Below are positions 51,328 to 59,518 of a stretch of 64,000 bases of DNA, piece by piece. A program made the translations under genes and the position numbers. The notes under the pieces are model-generated. The model ran no database searches, had not been told where the DNA came from, and saw nothing but the letters and a program-made list of their open reading frames with translations. The stretch comes from Marinococcus luteus_A (GTDB lineage Bacteria > Bacillota > Bacilli > Bacillales > Marinococcaceae), in contig NZ_JAXRUV010000001.1 in assembly GCF_034497705.1 (NCBI RefSeq), forward strand, positions 721,484 to 785,483. Reading direction: 5' to 3'. The stretch's first letter is position 1; each line of letters opens with the position of its first letter.

Positions 51328-52453
51328 TTGTCGACATTTTCTTCCCGTTTTGCAGTATAAATCCGAATGGGATGTGGATCATTCCCTTCGCCCAATCGTA
51401 TCTTATCTTTTCAAGCACCAAAAACAGCTGTTGAAAATGCAGGCGCTGCTCGTCTCCGACAATGTAATACGATTGATCGAACCCGTACTGCTGATGCCGA
51501 TAGATTGCCGCGGCCAGATCCCGCGTAGCGTAAAGCGTAGCCCCGTCGGATTTTCGAATCAGGCACGGCGGCAGCTGATGGTCACTCAAATCGACTACCT
51601 CTGCTCCTTCGGATGTTTCCAGCAGCTCCTTCTCTTGAATCAGCTGCGCCACACCCTCCATCCGATCGTTATAAAAGGCTTCGCCCTGATACGTATCAAA
51701 CTCTATACCCAATAGATTATAAATCTTTGAAAATTCCTACAAGGATTCGTACCGGAACCAACGCCAGAGTCGGGCTGCTTCTTCGTCCCCCTGCTCAAGC
51801 TTTCGGAACCATTGACGTGCCTCTTCTTCCAGATACGGCTCCGTCTCCGCTTTTTCATGAAACAGCACATACAAATCCAGCAGCTCTTTAATCGTATTCT
51901 GCTGTACCTGATCCTCCGCTCCCCAGCGCATATAAGCCACAATTAATTTCCCGAACTGTGTTCCCCAGTCACCCACATGGTTAATTTTAACCGGGGTGTA
52001 TCCACACTTTTGGACAATGTTTGCCATAGCATTACCGATCACCGTCGAGCGTAAATGCCCCATGGAAAAGGGCTTCGCAATATTGGGTGACGAAAAATCC
52101 AACGTAATGGTCTTCCCTCTGCCCCATGCATGCGTACCGTAATTCGTTCCTTCTTGTTGAATGCGCTGAAGAAGCTGATGGCTAACGGCTGCTTTGTCTA
52201 AAAACCCATTCACATATGGTCCATCTGCCACCACTTGTTCAAATAAAGGACTGTTGATGCTGTCGGCTAGCTGAGCAGCGATCTCTCTCGGGCTGGTTCG
52301 GAAATGCCGAGCCAGCACAAAACAGGGAAATGCCAGATCACCCTGTCTATCATATTTTGGATGTTCAATTAACGCCTTGACCTCCTCCATATTCAATACA
52401 TCCTGAATATGCGGGATAATGGCTTTGGCATAATGCTTTTCATCTTCCATCAT
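51323..52453 (-). pseudogene. argS: Arginyl-tRNA synthetase, nonsense-interrupted and C-terminally truncated
   Basis: The frame encodes the N-terminal Add-1 and catalytic domains of ArgRS: SSPNIAKPFSMGHLRSTVIG (HIGH box), NHVGDWGTQFGKL, and after an in-frame TAG (native Gln fits: ESL-stop-EFSKIYNLLG) it continues EFDTYQGEAFYNDRM, RKSDGATLYATRDLAAA and ends exactly at NGKKMSTR, the KMSKS-like loop, where a TAA is met. The anticodon-binding domain is absent. It has a full T-box leader, so it was once a regulated functional gene, probably a second argS copy. A working argS must exist elsewhere. Confidence 0.88.
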
Positions 52454-52483
52454 TTGCTTTTCCTCCTAATTATGGCATAAAAA

Positions 52484-52690
52484 ATCCCGCCTCTGTTTAG
52501 AGACGAGATATAACCCGCGGTACCACTCCGATTGTTCCAAAGAACCTTCTTGCCCATTGATAACGAAATGACCCGACGGTTCCTACTTGGTTTCAGACCG
52601 TTCCTCCGAAGTGCGTTTCATCATGCACCATCTCCCAGGCTTCCACCGTGCCTGAGTCGCTGCAAACAGGCCGCATCATTACTCTCTTCT
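52484..52690 (-). promoter_or_regulatory. T-box leader (tRNA-Arg responsive)
   Basis: On the minus strand the T-box GAGTGGTACCGCGGGT (52513-52528) pairs with uncharged tRNA ends. A terminator stem ending in GCGGGATTTTTT follows (52485-52508). Further upstream are stem I elements and GAAACGCACTTC, in which CGC (52613-52615) is the likely arginine specifier codon. It would relieve termination into argS when tRNA-Arg is uncharged. Confidence 0.88.
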
Positions 52691-52920
52691 TCCCCGGATA
52701 TGATTTATTAATGATGAAGTATATACGTGAAAGATGGAAAAATCAACCTTATAATTACAAAAATGGTTTTCAAGGCTGTAGTTTTTCCATAAATTGTTAT
52801 TTTTAATAGCAATCATAGTATACAAAATTATTACCCAATAAAACATATTCACGAAAGGACGAAAGCTCATGTAGGCAGCTCATCTTTCCCATATAAAAAC
52901 TAAATACAGTGGGTGATACG

Positions 52921-54156
52921 ATGAGCAGCACACGTTCGTTCTTTTTGTTGTTGAGTAATCAGTCTATCGCCAGTGCCGGCGATATTTTTTATCTTGTAAG
53001 TATCATCAGTGTCGTTTATGAACGCACCTCTTCCGTGTTTCTCGTTTCTCTTATCCCTTTTATCAATACAATTTCCCAGTTTCTTGGCGGCCTGTTCGCT
53101 CCTTTGATACTGGAAAAAGGGAAACTGAGATCGATTTTAGCTTCGGCGTCTATCGGCAAAGGGCTGCTGTTGCTGACCCTCCCCGTGCTTCTCCTGACAG
53201 CTATCGGGTCTTCATTTTTAATTTGGGCGTTGACCATTGTAGGCCTGATTGCCATATTGGACAGCTGGATTACGCCAGCCCGGAACGCTTCTCTTCCGAG
53301 AATCGTCCCCCGGCACTCCCTGGTTCGGGCAAACAGCCTGATGTCCGTTTCGGACCAAACGATTCAATTGGCCGGGTGGCCTGCGGGTGCTCTATTCATC
53401 GTACTGTTTCCACCAGGTGCGGTACTTATAGGCACCTCCCTTACTTTTATGATCGTTCCTTTACTGCTTCTTGGTGTTCGTATTGAGGGCAGCGACGCTT
53501 CTTTTCAAACCTCGTCGGTCCCATCGATGGCAGAAACCCTTCAATCGGGATGGAAGTATGTATGGAAGCATCGTCCGCTGCGTACCATGTTTATTGTCGA
53601 TGGCATCACTTCTTTAACTGGAGCCATCTGGATCGCCGCGTTATTGTATGTATATGTTGCCAATGTGCTTCAGGAAAGTTTGTCGTGGTGGGGATACATC
53701 AATGCTTCTTTTTTCGCCGGTCTGATGATTGGCGGCATGCTCTGTTTCCGGTTTGAAAAAGCTCTACAGGCTAAAGCCCGGTATTTTTTAATCGGCAGTT
53801 CCTTTTGTGTTGCAGGGTTTACCTTTTGGTTCGCGTTTCCAGCTTCCAGCGCTTCCGCCCTGCTCATTTCCCTTTTGATTGGTATTCCGACGCAGGTTCA
53901 GGAAGTTACGCAGATTTCTCTGATTCAATCCCATACAGAAGAAAAGCAGCCGGCAAAGGTATTTTCTGCCAGAGACGTTATTTTGACCAGCTTTTTTGGC
54001 CTGTCTTCATTAATGGTTGGAGGACTGGCGGAAACAGCGGGAGTGCGCAGCGTTTTCATCGTTGCTTCCCTTCTTTTGGCTATCAGCGGTCTGATGTATA
54101 TACAGAACCGAAGAATATTATCGGTGTCTGCCGAAGAACAAAAGCTTTCAGCGTAA
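52921..54156 (+). CDS. MFS transporter
   Basis: The protein of about 411 residues has roughly twelve hydrophobic helices and an MFS_3-like (enterobactin exporter/drug efflux) pattern: short loops, GGLFAPLILEKGKLRSILA in loop 2-3 and TPARNASLPRIVPRHSLVRANSL in loop 4-5, which is typical of this group. The substrate is unknown. The ATG at 52921 follows GGGTGAT. A GTG 12 bases upstream has no ribosome-binding site. GC content is that of the core, unlike its AT-rich neighbours. Confidence 0.8.
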   Translation: MSSTRSFFLLLSNQSIASAGDIFYLVSIISVVYERTSSVFLVSLIPFINTISQFLGGLFAPLILEKGKLRSILASASIGKGLLLLTLPVLLLTAIGSSFLIWALTIVGLIAILDSWITPARNASLPRIVPRHSLVRANSLMSVSDQTIQLAGWPAGALFIVLFPPGAVLIGTSLTFMIVPLLLLGVRIEGSDASFQTSSVPSMAETLQSGWKYVWKHRPLRTMFIVDGITSLTGAIWIAALLYVYVANVLQESLSWWGYINASFFAGLMIGGMLCFRFEKALQAKARYFLIGSSFCVAGFTFWFAFPASSASALLISLLIGIPTQVQEVTQISLIQSHTEEKQPAKVFSARDVILTSFFGLSSLMVGGLAETAGVRSVFIVASLLLAISGLMYIQNRRILSVSAEEQKLSA

Positions 54157-54182
54157 AGGACACTGAGACAATAATCATTTAT

Positions 54183-54228
54183 AAATAAACAGCGGCGCTA
54201 TCTTTTTAGAGGGCGCTGCTGTTTATTT
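54183..54228 (+). terminator. Terminator of the MFS gene
   Basis: AAATAAACAGCGGCGC pairs with GCGCTGCTGTTTATTT (one wobble) around a 14-base loop, 26 bp past the MFS stop, followed by TTTATGCTTTTTTT. Confidence 0.85.
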
Positions 54229-54530
54229 ATGCTTTTTTTACCGGCTTCTTTACTTAAGCTGATTTATGGAATTATACCAAGCCTATAAGAAAGCCATTCC
54301 GACGCCGAACCAAGTAAATTTAGTTGTTATTAAAAATTAACTTTGTTCTTAATAGCTAATAGCAAAGTAGTTTAATAGCGTGCCAAGATGTCTAGGTTCG
54401 TTTTAGGACGTGTTAAAAATAATTCATGACTTTTTGATACGCAATGGTGCTTTTTGGGTCAACATATACAATGAATAAAATATTCCCATATTTATTTGAG
54501 CAAAAATAGAATGGTGAGTCCATCGAAATT

Positions 54531-54550
54531 TTGTACAATTAATTGTACAA
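54531..54550. promoter_or_regulatory. yefM-yoeB operator palindrome
   Basis: TTGTACAATTAATTGTACAA is a perfect 20-bp palindrome containing two TGTACA cores, 22 bp before the antitoxin start. TGTACA is the known recognition core of YefM in E. coli, so this is a probable autoregulatory site. The 300 bp between the MFS terminator and this palindrome hold nothing else I recognise. Confidence 0.8.
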
Positions 54551-54572
54551 TGAAGGAAAGGGGCTGATAACG

Positions 54573-54821
54573 ATGACCGTCATGAATTACTCCAATGCGC
54601 GCAAAAACTTTAAAGGGCTGATCGATAAAGTTAACGATGACAAGGAAGCCATCACTATCACCACCAAAGATCACAACGCGGTGCTCATTTCCGAAGACGA
54701 ATATAATCAATATCTTGAAACCATTTATCTTTTGAACAATCCGAGCAACGCCAAACATCTATCTGAATCCATCAATCAACTAAACCAGGAAGAAACCACG
54801 ACTGTCGATATCGATGAGTAA
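54573..54821 (+). CDS. yefM: Type II antitoxin, YefM/Phd family
   Basis: The 82-residue Phd/YefM protein starts MTVMNYSNARKNFKGLIDKV, the DNA-binding domain, followed by VLISEDEYNQYLET and a disordered toxin-binding tail. It neutralises YoeB and represses its own operon through the upstream TGTACA palindrome. The ATG at 54573 is chosen because it matches the family N-terminus and follows GGAAAGGGG. It overlaps the toxin gene by 8 bp. Confidence 0.9.
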   Translation: MTVMNYSNARKNFKGLIDKVNDDKEAITITTKDHNAVLISEDEYNQYLETIYLLNNPSNAKHLSESINQLNQEETTTVDIDE

Positions 54822-55080
54822 GTTGAATGTCTTATTTACTCATAATGCGTTTCAGGACTACCAGTACTGGCAGACTAAAGATAAAAAAACGCTCAAACGC
54901 ATTAATCAGTTGATTAAAAGCATTGAACGAGACGGTTCGTTGGACGGCATTGGGAAACCAGAGAAATTAAAAGGAAATTTAGCCGGATTTTACAGTCGCC
55001 GCATTGATATCGAGCATCGATTAGTGTATACCGTCGATGAACAGCAAAACAGTATTATTGCCTGCCGATATCATTATTAG
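54814..55080 (+). CDS. yoeB: Type II toxin YoeB
   Basis: The 88-residue Txe/YoeB toxin is a ribosome-dependent mRNA interferase. GIGKPEKLKGNLAGFYSRRIDIEHRLVY contains the catalytic Glu and Arg, and the C-terminal CRYHY contains the catalytic His and Tyr. The length is normal and the catalytic residues are intact, so it should be active. It is translationally coupled to yefM by an 8-bp overlap. It may stabilise this island. Confidence 0.92.
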   Translation: MSKLNVLFTHNAFQDYQYWQTKDKKTLKRINQLIKSIERDGSLDGIGKPEKLKGNLAGFYSRRIDIEHRLVYTVDEQQNSIIACRYHY

Positions 55081-55116
55081 ATGAAGCTTGTTGAGAAATC
55101 TCCTTATAGCACATGC

Positions 55117-55154
55117 AAAAAAGCTTGCTGGTCCCTTCCAGGAAGCCTTTTTGT
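55117..55154 (+). terminator. Terminator after yefM-yoeB
   Basis: An imperfect stem (AAGCTTGCTGG with CCAGGAAGCCTT) ends in TTTTTGT about 40 bp past the yoeB stop. Confidence 0.6.
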
Positions 55155-55311
55155 ATGGCGAATAATTCTACCAAAAAGCGTACTTTTTGATAGGGATTTT
55201 AATAAAACATCCGACCTTCATGACAAGTCGACTGTTTTACTGGAAATGAAATATTAGTAGAAATATAGTATAGTGAATAAAATTTTTAAAATTTGCTCAT
55301 TTATTTTTCAG

Positions 55312-55605
55312 CTAATATTTTGTTTCCCCATTCATCATCGCCAACCAAACTTGTTTTTCTGTATAACTAACTATTTCCTGGATCACAGGCACTGACAACC
55401 CTTGACGACCACTTACATCAAAAACGGCTTGACGTAGAGATTCCTCTTCGGTTGGAGACTCTTGTTGGTTCCAAGACCTCCGCCATTCTTTCCATATTTG
55501 ATACTCCATCGCATGTAACCCATACCAAGCCTGATAAACTTCTTCCGCTATATACGGAAGTCGGGCAGCAACCGTGGTTACGCATACATATTCCCTAATT
55601 AGCAT
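55312..55605 (-). CDS. Hypothetical protein
   Basis: A 97-residue protein with AAGGAGGG directly upstream of its ATG, so it is likely translated. It is rich in Trp, Tyr, Glu and Gln (AEEVYQAWYGLHAMEYQIWKEW), predicted helical and soluble, with no transmembrane segment and no motif I recognise. It stands alone between the toxin-antitoxin module and the sulfide region. Confidence 0.55.
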   Translation of the reverse strand: MLIREYVCVTTVAARLPYIAEEVYQAWYGLHAMEYQIWKEWRRSWNQQESPTEEESLRQAVFDVSGRQGLSVPVIQEIVSYTEKQVWLAMMNGETKY

Positions 55606-55787
55606 ATGTCCCTCCTTGCTAGCATTTAAAATTAATTACACGTCGGAAGTAAAAGTTTGGAAAAAGGAAAGTTTTTATTCGATTTTTTCATTCTATGCAC
55701 TTAAAAAAAAAAAGAAATGAAGTTAACCATTAGTTTAATATATTAATTGGCCAACTCCATCTCTATTTGAGATAAATATTTAAAGAA

Positions 55788-56975
55788 TTACACGAGACCT
55801 TTCATCATCCCGTGCCAGTACATCGCAGGCAAACCGTATTTTTTCATCAGGAACATCGAATATCGTTCCTTGCTCTGATCGATCGGGAAAGTTTCTGATG
55901 GTATATTTCCATATTTGAATTCTGCCATGATCAACGATGAATAGCCCGTTACGACCGGGCACGATGTATAACCGTCATATTGTTTCCATGGCTGCTTGTT
56001 GTTCATTAGGGCGAGTACATTCCCCACTACCGTCGGCGCCTGTTTCCTAACCGCAGCTCCAGTCTTGGACGTAGGTGCACTGCATACATCGCCCAAGCTG
56101 AAGACATTCGCATAGGTATTATGACGAAGCGTATACGCATTCACGTCTACCCACCCATTGTCATCTGCCAATGGACTCTTGGCAACAAAATCCGGAGAAC
56201 TCATGTAGGGCACCGCATGCAGCATGTCATAAGAGACCGTTTCTTTTTCTTTGGTATTAATATCCTGAAAGGTGGCTTTTCGATTTTCTCCATCGATATG
56301 AACCAAGTTTTTTTGGAAATGGGTATGAATGTCTCGATCTTCGATGATTTTATTCAATACCTTTGTATACTTTTCAACCGAGAATATGCTCGGGTTCGCT
56401 GAATAAAATGACACGTTGGTCAGGTCGCGGACCCCCTGCTTCCGAAAAGCTTCTTCTGCCAGATACATGATTTTTTGAGGGGCACCACCGCATTTAACGG
56501 CCGATTGTGGATAGGAGAAGACGGCGTCCCCACCTCGAAAATCACGAATACATTCCCACGTGTACTGGACATGCTCATAGGAATAGTTGCTGCAGACCCC
56601 ATTTTTCCCCAGGTTTTCTTCCAATCCCTCAATTTTATCCCAGTCAAGCTGTATTCCCGGGCATACTACCAGGTACTTATAATGCATGATAGAGCCGTCC
56701 TCCAGCTGAATCGTGTTTTCTTCTGGTTGAAAGCTTTCCGTCCGTTGCTGATACCAGGTGACTCCTTTAGGAATAAGCGATGCTTCGCTCCGTTCCGACT
56801 TGCTTTTATCAAAAATTCCTGCCCCAACCAATGTCCATAACGGCTGATAATAGTGCTTGTCCGCTGGATCAACAATCGCTACATCAATTCCTTTCGCCTG
56901 TCGTTTTAACTGGGCAGCGACCGTTATACCCGCTGTTCCTCCCCCAACAATGACGACTTGATGAAATTGTTCCAT
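55788..56975 (-). CDS. sqr: Sulfide:quinone oxidoreductase (type II-like)
   Basis: The 395-residue flavoprotein oxidises sulfide to persulfide/polysulfide and passes electrons to menaquinone. It has the FAD motif VVIVGGGTAGITVAAQL, the redox Cys in AVKCGGAPQKIMYLAEE (C162) and in YTSCPVVTG (C339), and the second FAD site VFSLGDVCSAPTSKTGAAVRKQ. Peripheral membrane binding by the C-terminus is expected. An operator-like palindrome overlaps its promoter. It is divergent from the peroxiredoxin and leads a 9-kb group of sulfur genes. Confidence 0.9.
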   Translation of the reverse strand: MEQFHQVVIVGGGTAGITVAAQLKRQAKGIDVAIVDPADKHYYQPLWTLVGAGIFDKSKSERSEASLIPKGVTWYQQRTESFQPEENTIQLEDGSIMHYKYLVVCPGIQLDWDKIEGLEENLGKNGVCSNYSYEHVQYTWECIRDFRGGDAVFSYPQSAVKCGGAPQKIMYLAEEAFRKQGVRDLTNVSFYSANPSIFSVEKYTKVLNKIIEDRDIHTHFQKNLVHIDGENRKATFQDINTKEKETVSYDMLHAVPYMSSPDFVAKSPLADDNGWVDVNAYTLRHNTYANVFSLGDVCSAPTSKTGAAVRKQAPTVVGNVLALMNNKQPWKQYDGYTSCPVVTGYSSLIMAEFKYGNIPSETFPIDQSKERYSMFLMKKYGLPAMYWHGMMKGLV

Positions 56976-56996
56976 AGATACGTCCTCCTTTAAAAA

Positions 56997-57061
56997 TACA
57001 TGTAAGGATAAGGTACATATATCCCTTACATGTATTATACCCCATGATGTATATAGAACAA
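56997..57061 (-). promoter_or_regulatory. sqr promoter and palindromic operator
   Basis: On the minus strand TTGTTC (57056-57061) and TATAAT (57034-57039) are 16 bp apart. Immediately downstream, arms TACATGTAAGG.. (56997-57010) and ..CCTTACATGTA (57020-57034) form a hyphenated palindrome covering the likely start site. This is a good candidate for repressor control of sqr, though it is not the CstR-type site found at 61.5 kb. The remaining 57062-57333 holds only the divergent peroxiredoxin leader. Confidence 0.65.
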
Positions 57062-57333
57062 CCCTAAATTGGCATCGCTTTTTAATTATGAATTCAACAT
57101 TTAAATAAATTCTATTATTCCTTATATGACAATGTTTCTAACCCATCGTCATAGCAGTATTTGTAAATCCTCAGTATCCTTATCAATATGCTTATATACC
57201 CGTACCCGTAATGTTAACATTCAATGACAATTCTGTTGAAAGCATAAATTGAAATTTTAAATGTGATATATATTGGGTGTAGATTTTCTTTGAACCATTA
57301 TTAATAATTTGCAAAAAAGGAGAAGATCCAAGC

Positions 57334-57996
57334 ATGGAACAACAAGAACAACAAACACAAGCCCAGGGCCTTCCGCGTATTGGGGAGCAGGCACCTGTTT
57401 TCGATGCGGTAACGACGCACGGAAATATCTCGCTGAACGACTATTCCGGGCAATGGCTCGTCCTCTTTTCCCATCCGGCAGACTTTACGCCAGTGTGCAC
57501 TTCGGAATTTGTTGCTTTTCAAGGTGTATACGGCCGATTGAAAGAAATGAACACCGAATTGCTGGGGCTCAGCATTGACAGCGTAAGTTCGCACATCGCA
57601 TGGGTCCGCAACATCGAAGAAAATTTCCAGACCAGGATTGAATTTCCGATCATTGCAGATCTGGATCAGAAGGTCGCTACCCAGTATGGTATGGTCATGC
57701 CGGAATCCACGGGCACGGAAACGTCCCGGGCAGTCTTTGTCATTGATGACAACCAAAAAATTCGGGCTGTGATTTACTATCCTCTCTCCACCGGACGGAA
57801 CATGGAAGAAATTGTCCGTCTCGTCGAAGCGCTGCGCACCACGGATGAGCATGGCGTTTCCACTCCGGCAAACTGGAACTCCGGAGACAAAGCCATCGTG
57901 AGCCCGCCAAAGACTAAAGAAGAAGCGCAGGAGCGGATGAACAGCGATGAATACGACTGCGTGGATTGGTACTACTGCCAAAAAGCAATCAAATAA
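57334..57996 (+). CDS. Peroxiredoxin, Prx6 (1-Cys-like) type
   Basis: The 220-residue AhpC/TSA-family peroxidase has FSHPADFTPVCTSEF with the peroxidatic Cys and the Thr of the PxxxT/SxxC site, and an extended Prx6-type C-terminus. A further Cys pair near the C-terminus (DYDCVDWYYCQK) could resolve the sulfenate. It would reduce peroxide or hydropersulfides in the cytoplasm, fitting its position between sqr and bd oxidase. AAAGGAG precedes the ATG. Confidence 0.88.
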   Translation: MEQQEQQTQAQGLPRIGEQAPVFDAVTTHGNISLNDYSGQWLVLFSHPADFTPVCTSEFVAFQGVYGRLKEMNTELLGLSIDSVSSHIAWVRNIEENFQTRIEFPIIADLDQKVATQYGMVMPESTGTETSRAVFVIDDNQKIRAVIYYPLSTGRNMEEIVRLVEALRTTDEHGVSTPANWNSGDKAIVSPPKTKEEAQERMNSDEYDCVDWYYCQKAIK

Positions 57997-58001
57997 GGAA
58001 G

Positions 58002-58033
58002 AGGCTCCCGGCGATGTCAGCCGGGGGTCTTTG
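58002..58033 (+). terminator. Hairpin after the peroxiredoxin gene
   Basis: AGGCTCCCGGC pairs with GCCGGGGGTCT (two wobbles) and is followed by TTTGCC. It probably ends or attenuates transcription between the peroxiredoxin and the cyd genes. Confidence 0.6.
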
Positions 58034-58057
58034 CCTCATTTCAAGGAGGTCCTCAAC

Positions 58058-58150
58058 ATGGGAGACAACCAGGAAAAAAAGCTGGCCATTGTAGCCTTTA
58101 TCGCTGCTTCGTTATTTTTACTTTCATTAATTGGACGGCTATTTTCATAG
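58058..58150 (+). CDS. 30-residue single-span membrane peptide upstream of cydA
   Basis: AAGGAGGT precedes an ATG that encodes MGDNQEKKLAIVAFIAASLF and ten more residues: a charged N-terminus followed by one hydrophobic helix. It ends 21 bp before cydA on the same strand, so it is co-transcribed with the bd oxidase. It may be an additional small subunit or assembly factor. I know no family for it. Confidence 0.65.
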   Translation: MGDNQEKKLAIVAFIAASLFLLSLIGRLFS

Positions 58151-58171
58151 CTGATCTTCAGGGGGGATACA

Positions 58172-59518
58172 ATGATTGATTACGATCCGGCCACTTACAG
58201 CCGTATTTTGACAGGATTAACACTAGGATTTCATATTATTTTCGCCACCATTGGTGTTGGAGTGCCATTAATGATTGCCCTCGCCGAATGGACCGGCCTT
58301 CGGAAACGGGATCCCCACTATACCCTGCTCGCCCGGCGATGGGCCCGGGGATTTGTGATCACCGTCGCAGTCGGAGTGGTAACCGGGACATCGATTGGTT
58401 TACAGCTGAGTCTTCTTTGGCCTAATTTTATGGAGCTTGCCGGCCAGACAATTTCTCTGCCGTTATTCTTGGAAACCTTCGCCTTTTTCTTTGAGGCTAT
58501 ATTTTTAGGCATTTATTTATATACATGGGATCGATTCAAATCGGGTTGGCGGCATTTTTTACTCGTCGTACCTGTGGTGATCGGTGCCTCGTTATCGGCT
58601 TTTTTTATTACTACCGTGAATTCTTTTATGAATCAGCCGCAGGGCTTCGAACTGGTGAACGGGGTGATCACCGATATCAATCCACTGGTAGCGATGTTCA
58701 ACCCTGCCACCCCAACGAAAACGGCTCATGTGATCATCACCTGTTATCTGGCATCTGCTTTTGTGCTAGGGGCCATTGCGGCCACCAAAATGATTCGGGG
58801 CAATCGCCACGCTTATCATAAAAAAGCCCTCCATCTGACTATGGTTTCCGCTTTCGTGTTCGCAGCAGCTACGGCTGCTATAGGCGATTTGTCCGGCAAA
58901 TATCTGGCGGAATATCAGCCGGAGAAGTTAGCCGCTGCCGAATGGCACTTTGAAACGGAAGAGCAGGCGCCGCTGATTGTCGGTGGGTTTTTAGGAGACA
59001 ACCAGGAGGTCAACGGGGCGCTGGAAATCCCCTACGCTCTTAGTATTTTGGCCCATAGCAATCCCAACGAAGAAGTCATTGGCTTAAATGAATTCCCGCA
59101 GGCTGACACCCCACCGTTATATATTCATTACTTATTTGACGGCATGGTAGGCATCGGCATCTATTTGCTGGCAATTTCTTTTATGTATTTACTCATTCGG
59201 CGGGTAAAGCCGGCCTGGCAATATAATAAATGGCTGATGCGCGGCATCGTTGCCGGCGGCCCGTTAGGCATTTTAGCCATTGAATTCGGGTGGGTATTCG
59301 CCGAGGTCGGACGTCAGCCCTGGATTTTGTACCAGATCATGCGTACACCGGAAGGAGCGACCACAGCCGACCATGTGGATATCATGCTTTACCTGTTCAT
59401 TGCCCTGTATATTGCCCTCGGTGTGACCGCCACGGTGGTACTCCGCCGAATGTTTAAAGAAAATCCAGCCGCTCATGAACTCGAACAGCGGTACGGGGAC
59501 AGGGGGGATGACACATGA
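58172..59518 (+). CDS. cydA: Cytochrome bd menaquinol oxidase subunit I
   Basis: The 448-residue CydA subunit binds hemes b558, b595 and d and oxidises quinol. The N-terminal SRILTGLTLGFHIIFATIGV contains a heme-ligand His, ETFAFFFEAIFLGIYLYTWDRF carries the paired conserved glutamates, and the C-terminal EFGWVFAEVGRQPWILY is the family signature. The Q-loop is short, as in Gram-positive enzymes. It overlaps cydB by 4 bp. bd oxidases resist sulfide, which fits the neighbouring sulfide genes. Confidence 0.95.
   Translation: MIDYDPATYSRILTGLTLGFHIIFATIGVGVPLMIALAEWTGLRKRDPHYTLLARRWARGFVITVAVGVVTGTSIGLQLSLLWPNFMELAGQTISLPLFLETFAFFFEAIFLGIYLYTWDRFKSGWRHFLLVVPVVIGASLSAFFITTVNSFMNQPQGFELVNGVITDINPLVAMFNPATPTKTAHVIITCYLASAFVLGAIAATKMIRGNRHAYHKKALHLTMVSAFVFAAATAAIGDLSGKYLAEYQPEKLAAAEWHFETEEQAPLIVGGFLGDNQEVNGALEIPYALSILAHSNPNEEVIGLNEFPQADTPPLYIHYLFDGMVGIGIYLLAISFMYLLIRRVKPAWQYNKWLMRGIVAGGPLGILAIEFGWVFAEVGRQPWILYQIMRTPEGATTADHVDIMLYLFIALYIALGVTATVVLRRMFKENPAAHELEQRYGDRGDDT

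Noticed and set aside
51323..51712. Separate small gene for a 129-residue protein
   Set aside because: It is in the same frame as the upstream argS segment and continues its sequence after a single TAG; it is part of the pseudogene.
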